A stretch of 6,251 nucleotides of DNA, taken from positions 1 through 6,251 of the forward strand of contig DDOS01000001.1 of NCBI GenBank assembly GCA_002341805.1, given 5' to 3'. Shown piece after piece: positions 6,015 to 6,251 of this stretch (within the stretch, counting starts at the first letter, position 1; each line of letters begins with the position of its first letter). This DNA comes from Aquificaceae bacterium UBA2488. GTDB taxonomy: Bacteria; Aquificota; Aquificia; Aquificales; Aquificaceae. The translations under genes and the position numbers were made by a program. The notes beneath the pieces were generated by a model. That model was given only the letters and a program-made list of their open reading frames with translations. It searched no databases and was not told the origin of the DNA.

Positions 6015-6251
6015 AGTCTACTCCTACATTTTTATTAACCATACCTAAAAGCCAATCCTGAATAAGGCTATTAGAAGCCACAACATCTGTGGGACTATCA
6101 AAACCGTTACTCAGAGAGTAAGCACCGCCAGCTTCTAAAAGCACAGCTAAAGCACCAGCTATATCCCAAGGATGAAGCTCAAACTCCATCAATCCATCAA
6201 AAATACCCTCTGACAAGAAGCATATATCCACCGCCGCAGCTCCAGGCCTTC
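5992..6251 (-). CDS. suhB: Inositol monophosphatase family protein (SuhB-like), C-terminal part
   Basis: About 86 C-terminal residues are visible; the frame is open to the right edge, so the N-terminus is outside the window. The residues RPGAAAVDICFLSEGIFDG and then ELHPWDIAGALAVLLEAGG match the C-terminal signature of the IMPase family, including the Trp-Asp pair whose aspartate is a metal ligand, and a later VVASNSLI corresponds to the usual final ASN motif. Family members are Mg2+-dependent phosphatases of inositol monophosphate, fructose 1,6-bisphosphate or related sugars; the specificity cannot be judged from this part, so the symbol marks family only. A GTG inside the frame (6231-6229) is not the start, because conserved sequence continues upstream of it. 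The stop lies 23 bases inside the stress-protein gene, and the Shine-Dalgarno site of that gene lies within this one. Confidence 0.88.
   Translation of the reverse strand, partial: RPGAAAVDICFLSEGIFDGLMEFELHPWDIAGALAVLLEAGGAYSLSNGFDSPTDVVASNSLIQDWLLGMVNKNVGVDYEIPCKR

Noticed and set aside
6229..6231. GTG as the start of a short 79-residue gene
   Set aside because: Conserved IMPase sequence (RPGAAA) continues in frame upstream of it to the window edge, so it is an internal valine.

Overview
The window is AT-rich bacterial chromosome carrying eight protein genes, two of them cut by the window edges. I see no tRNA, rRNA, CRISPR array, insertion sequence, phage gene or known defence system. Frequent ATA isoleucine codons, short AT-rich spacers, tightly packed or overlapping minus-strand genes and the overall protein style suggest a thermophilic, deeply branching Gram-negative such as an Aquificales member (Hydrogenobaculum-like). 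That assignment is an impression from the proteins, not a database match. Two proteins with cleavable signal peptides and a lipoprotein support a Gram-negative envelope.

Layout, left to right. (1) 1-1747, minus strand: a TldE/PmbA-type protein (419-1747) followed after one base by the N-terminal part of a two-transmembrane, sensor-like protein (1-417, cut at the window edge). (2) 1748-1958: a divergent intergenic region with a promoter-like TATAAT immediately in front of pmbA and a small hairpin. (3) 1959-2751, plus strand: a 96-residue secreted protein with a His/Met/Trp-rich tail, a strong intrinsic terminator, then a glycine-zipper outer-membrane-type lipoprotein with its own TATAAT and Shine-Dalgarno site. 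(4) 2752-6251, minus strand: a run of four closely packed genes read right to left: the C-terminal end of an inositol-monophosphatase family protein, a tandem universal stress protein, a secreted TPR protein of 548 residues, and a lytic transglycosylase with no signal peptide. Spacings are a 23-base overlap, an 8-base overlap and a 1-base gap, so this is almost certainly one operon.

Functionally the window mixes peptide or protein maturation (TldE), signal sensing, envelope proteins and a stress/cell-wall operon. The points most worth checking are the signal-less lytic transglycosylase beside an exported TPR protein, the metal-binding-like tail of the small secreted protein, the probable leaderless start of pmbA, and the back-to-back stop codons at 2751/2752, which leave the minus operon without a terminator of its own before the lipoprotein gene. 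Nothing here amounts to a clearly new multi-gene system.
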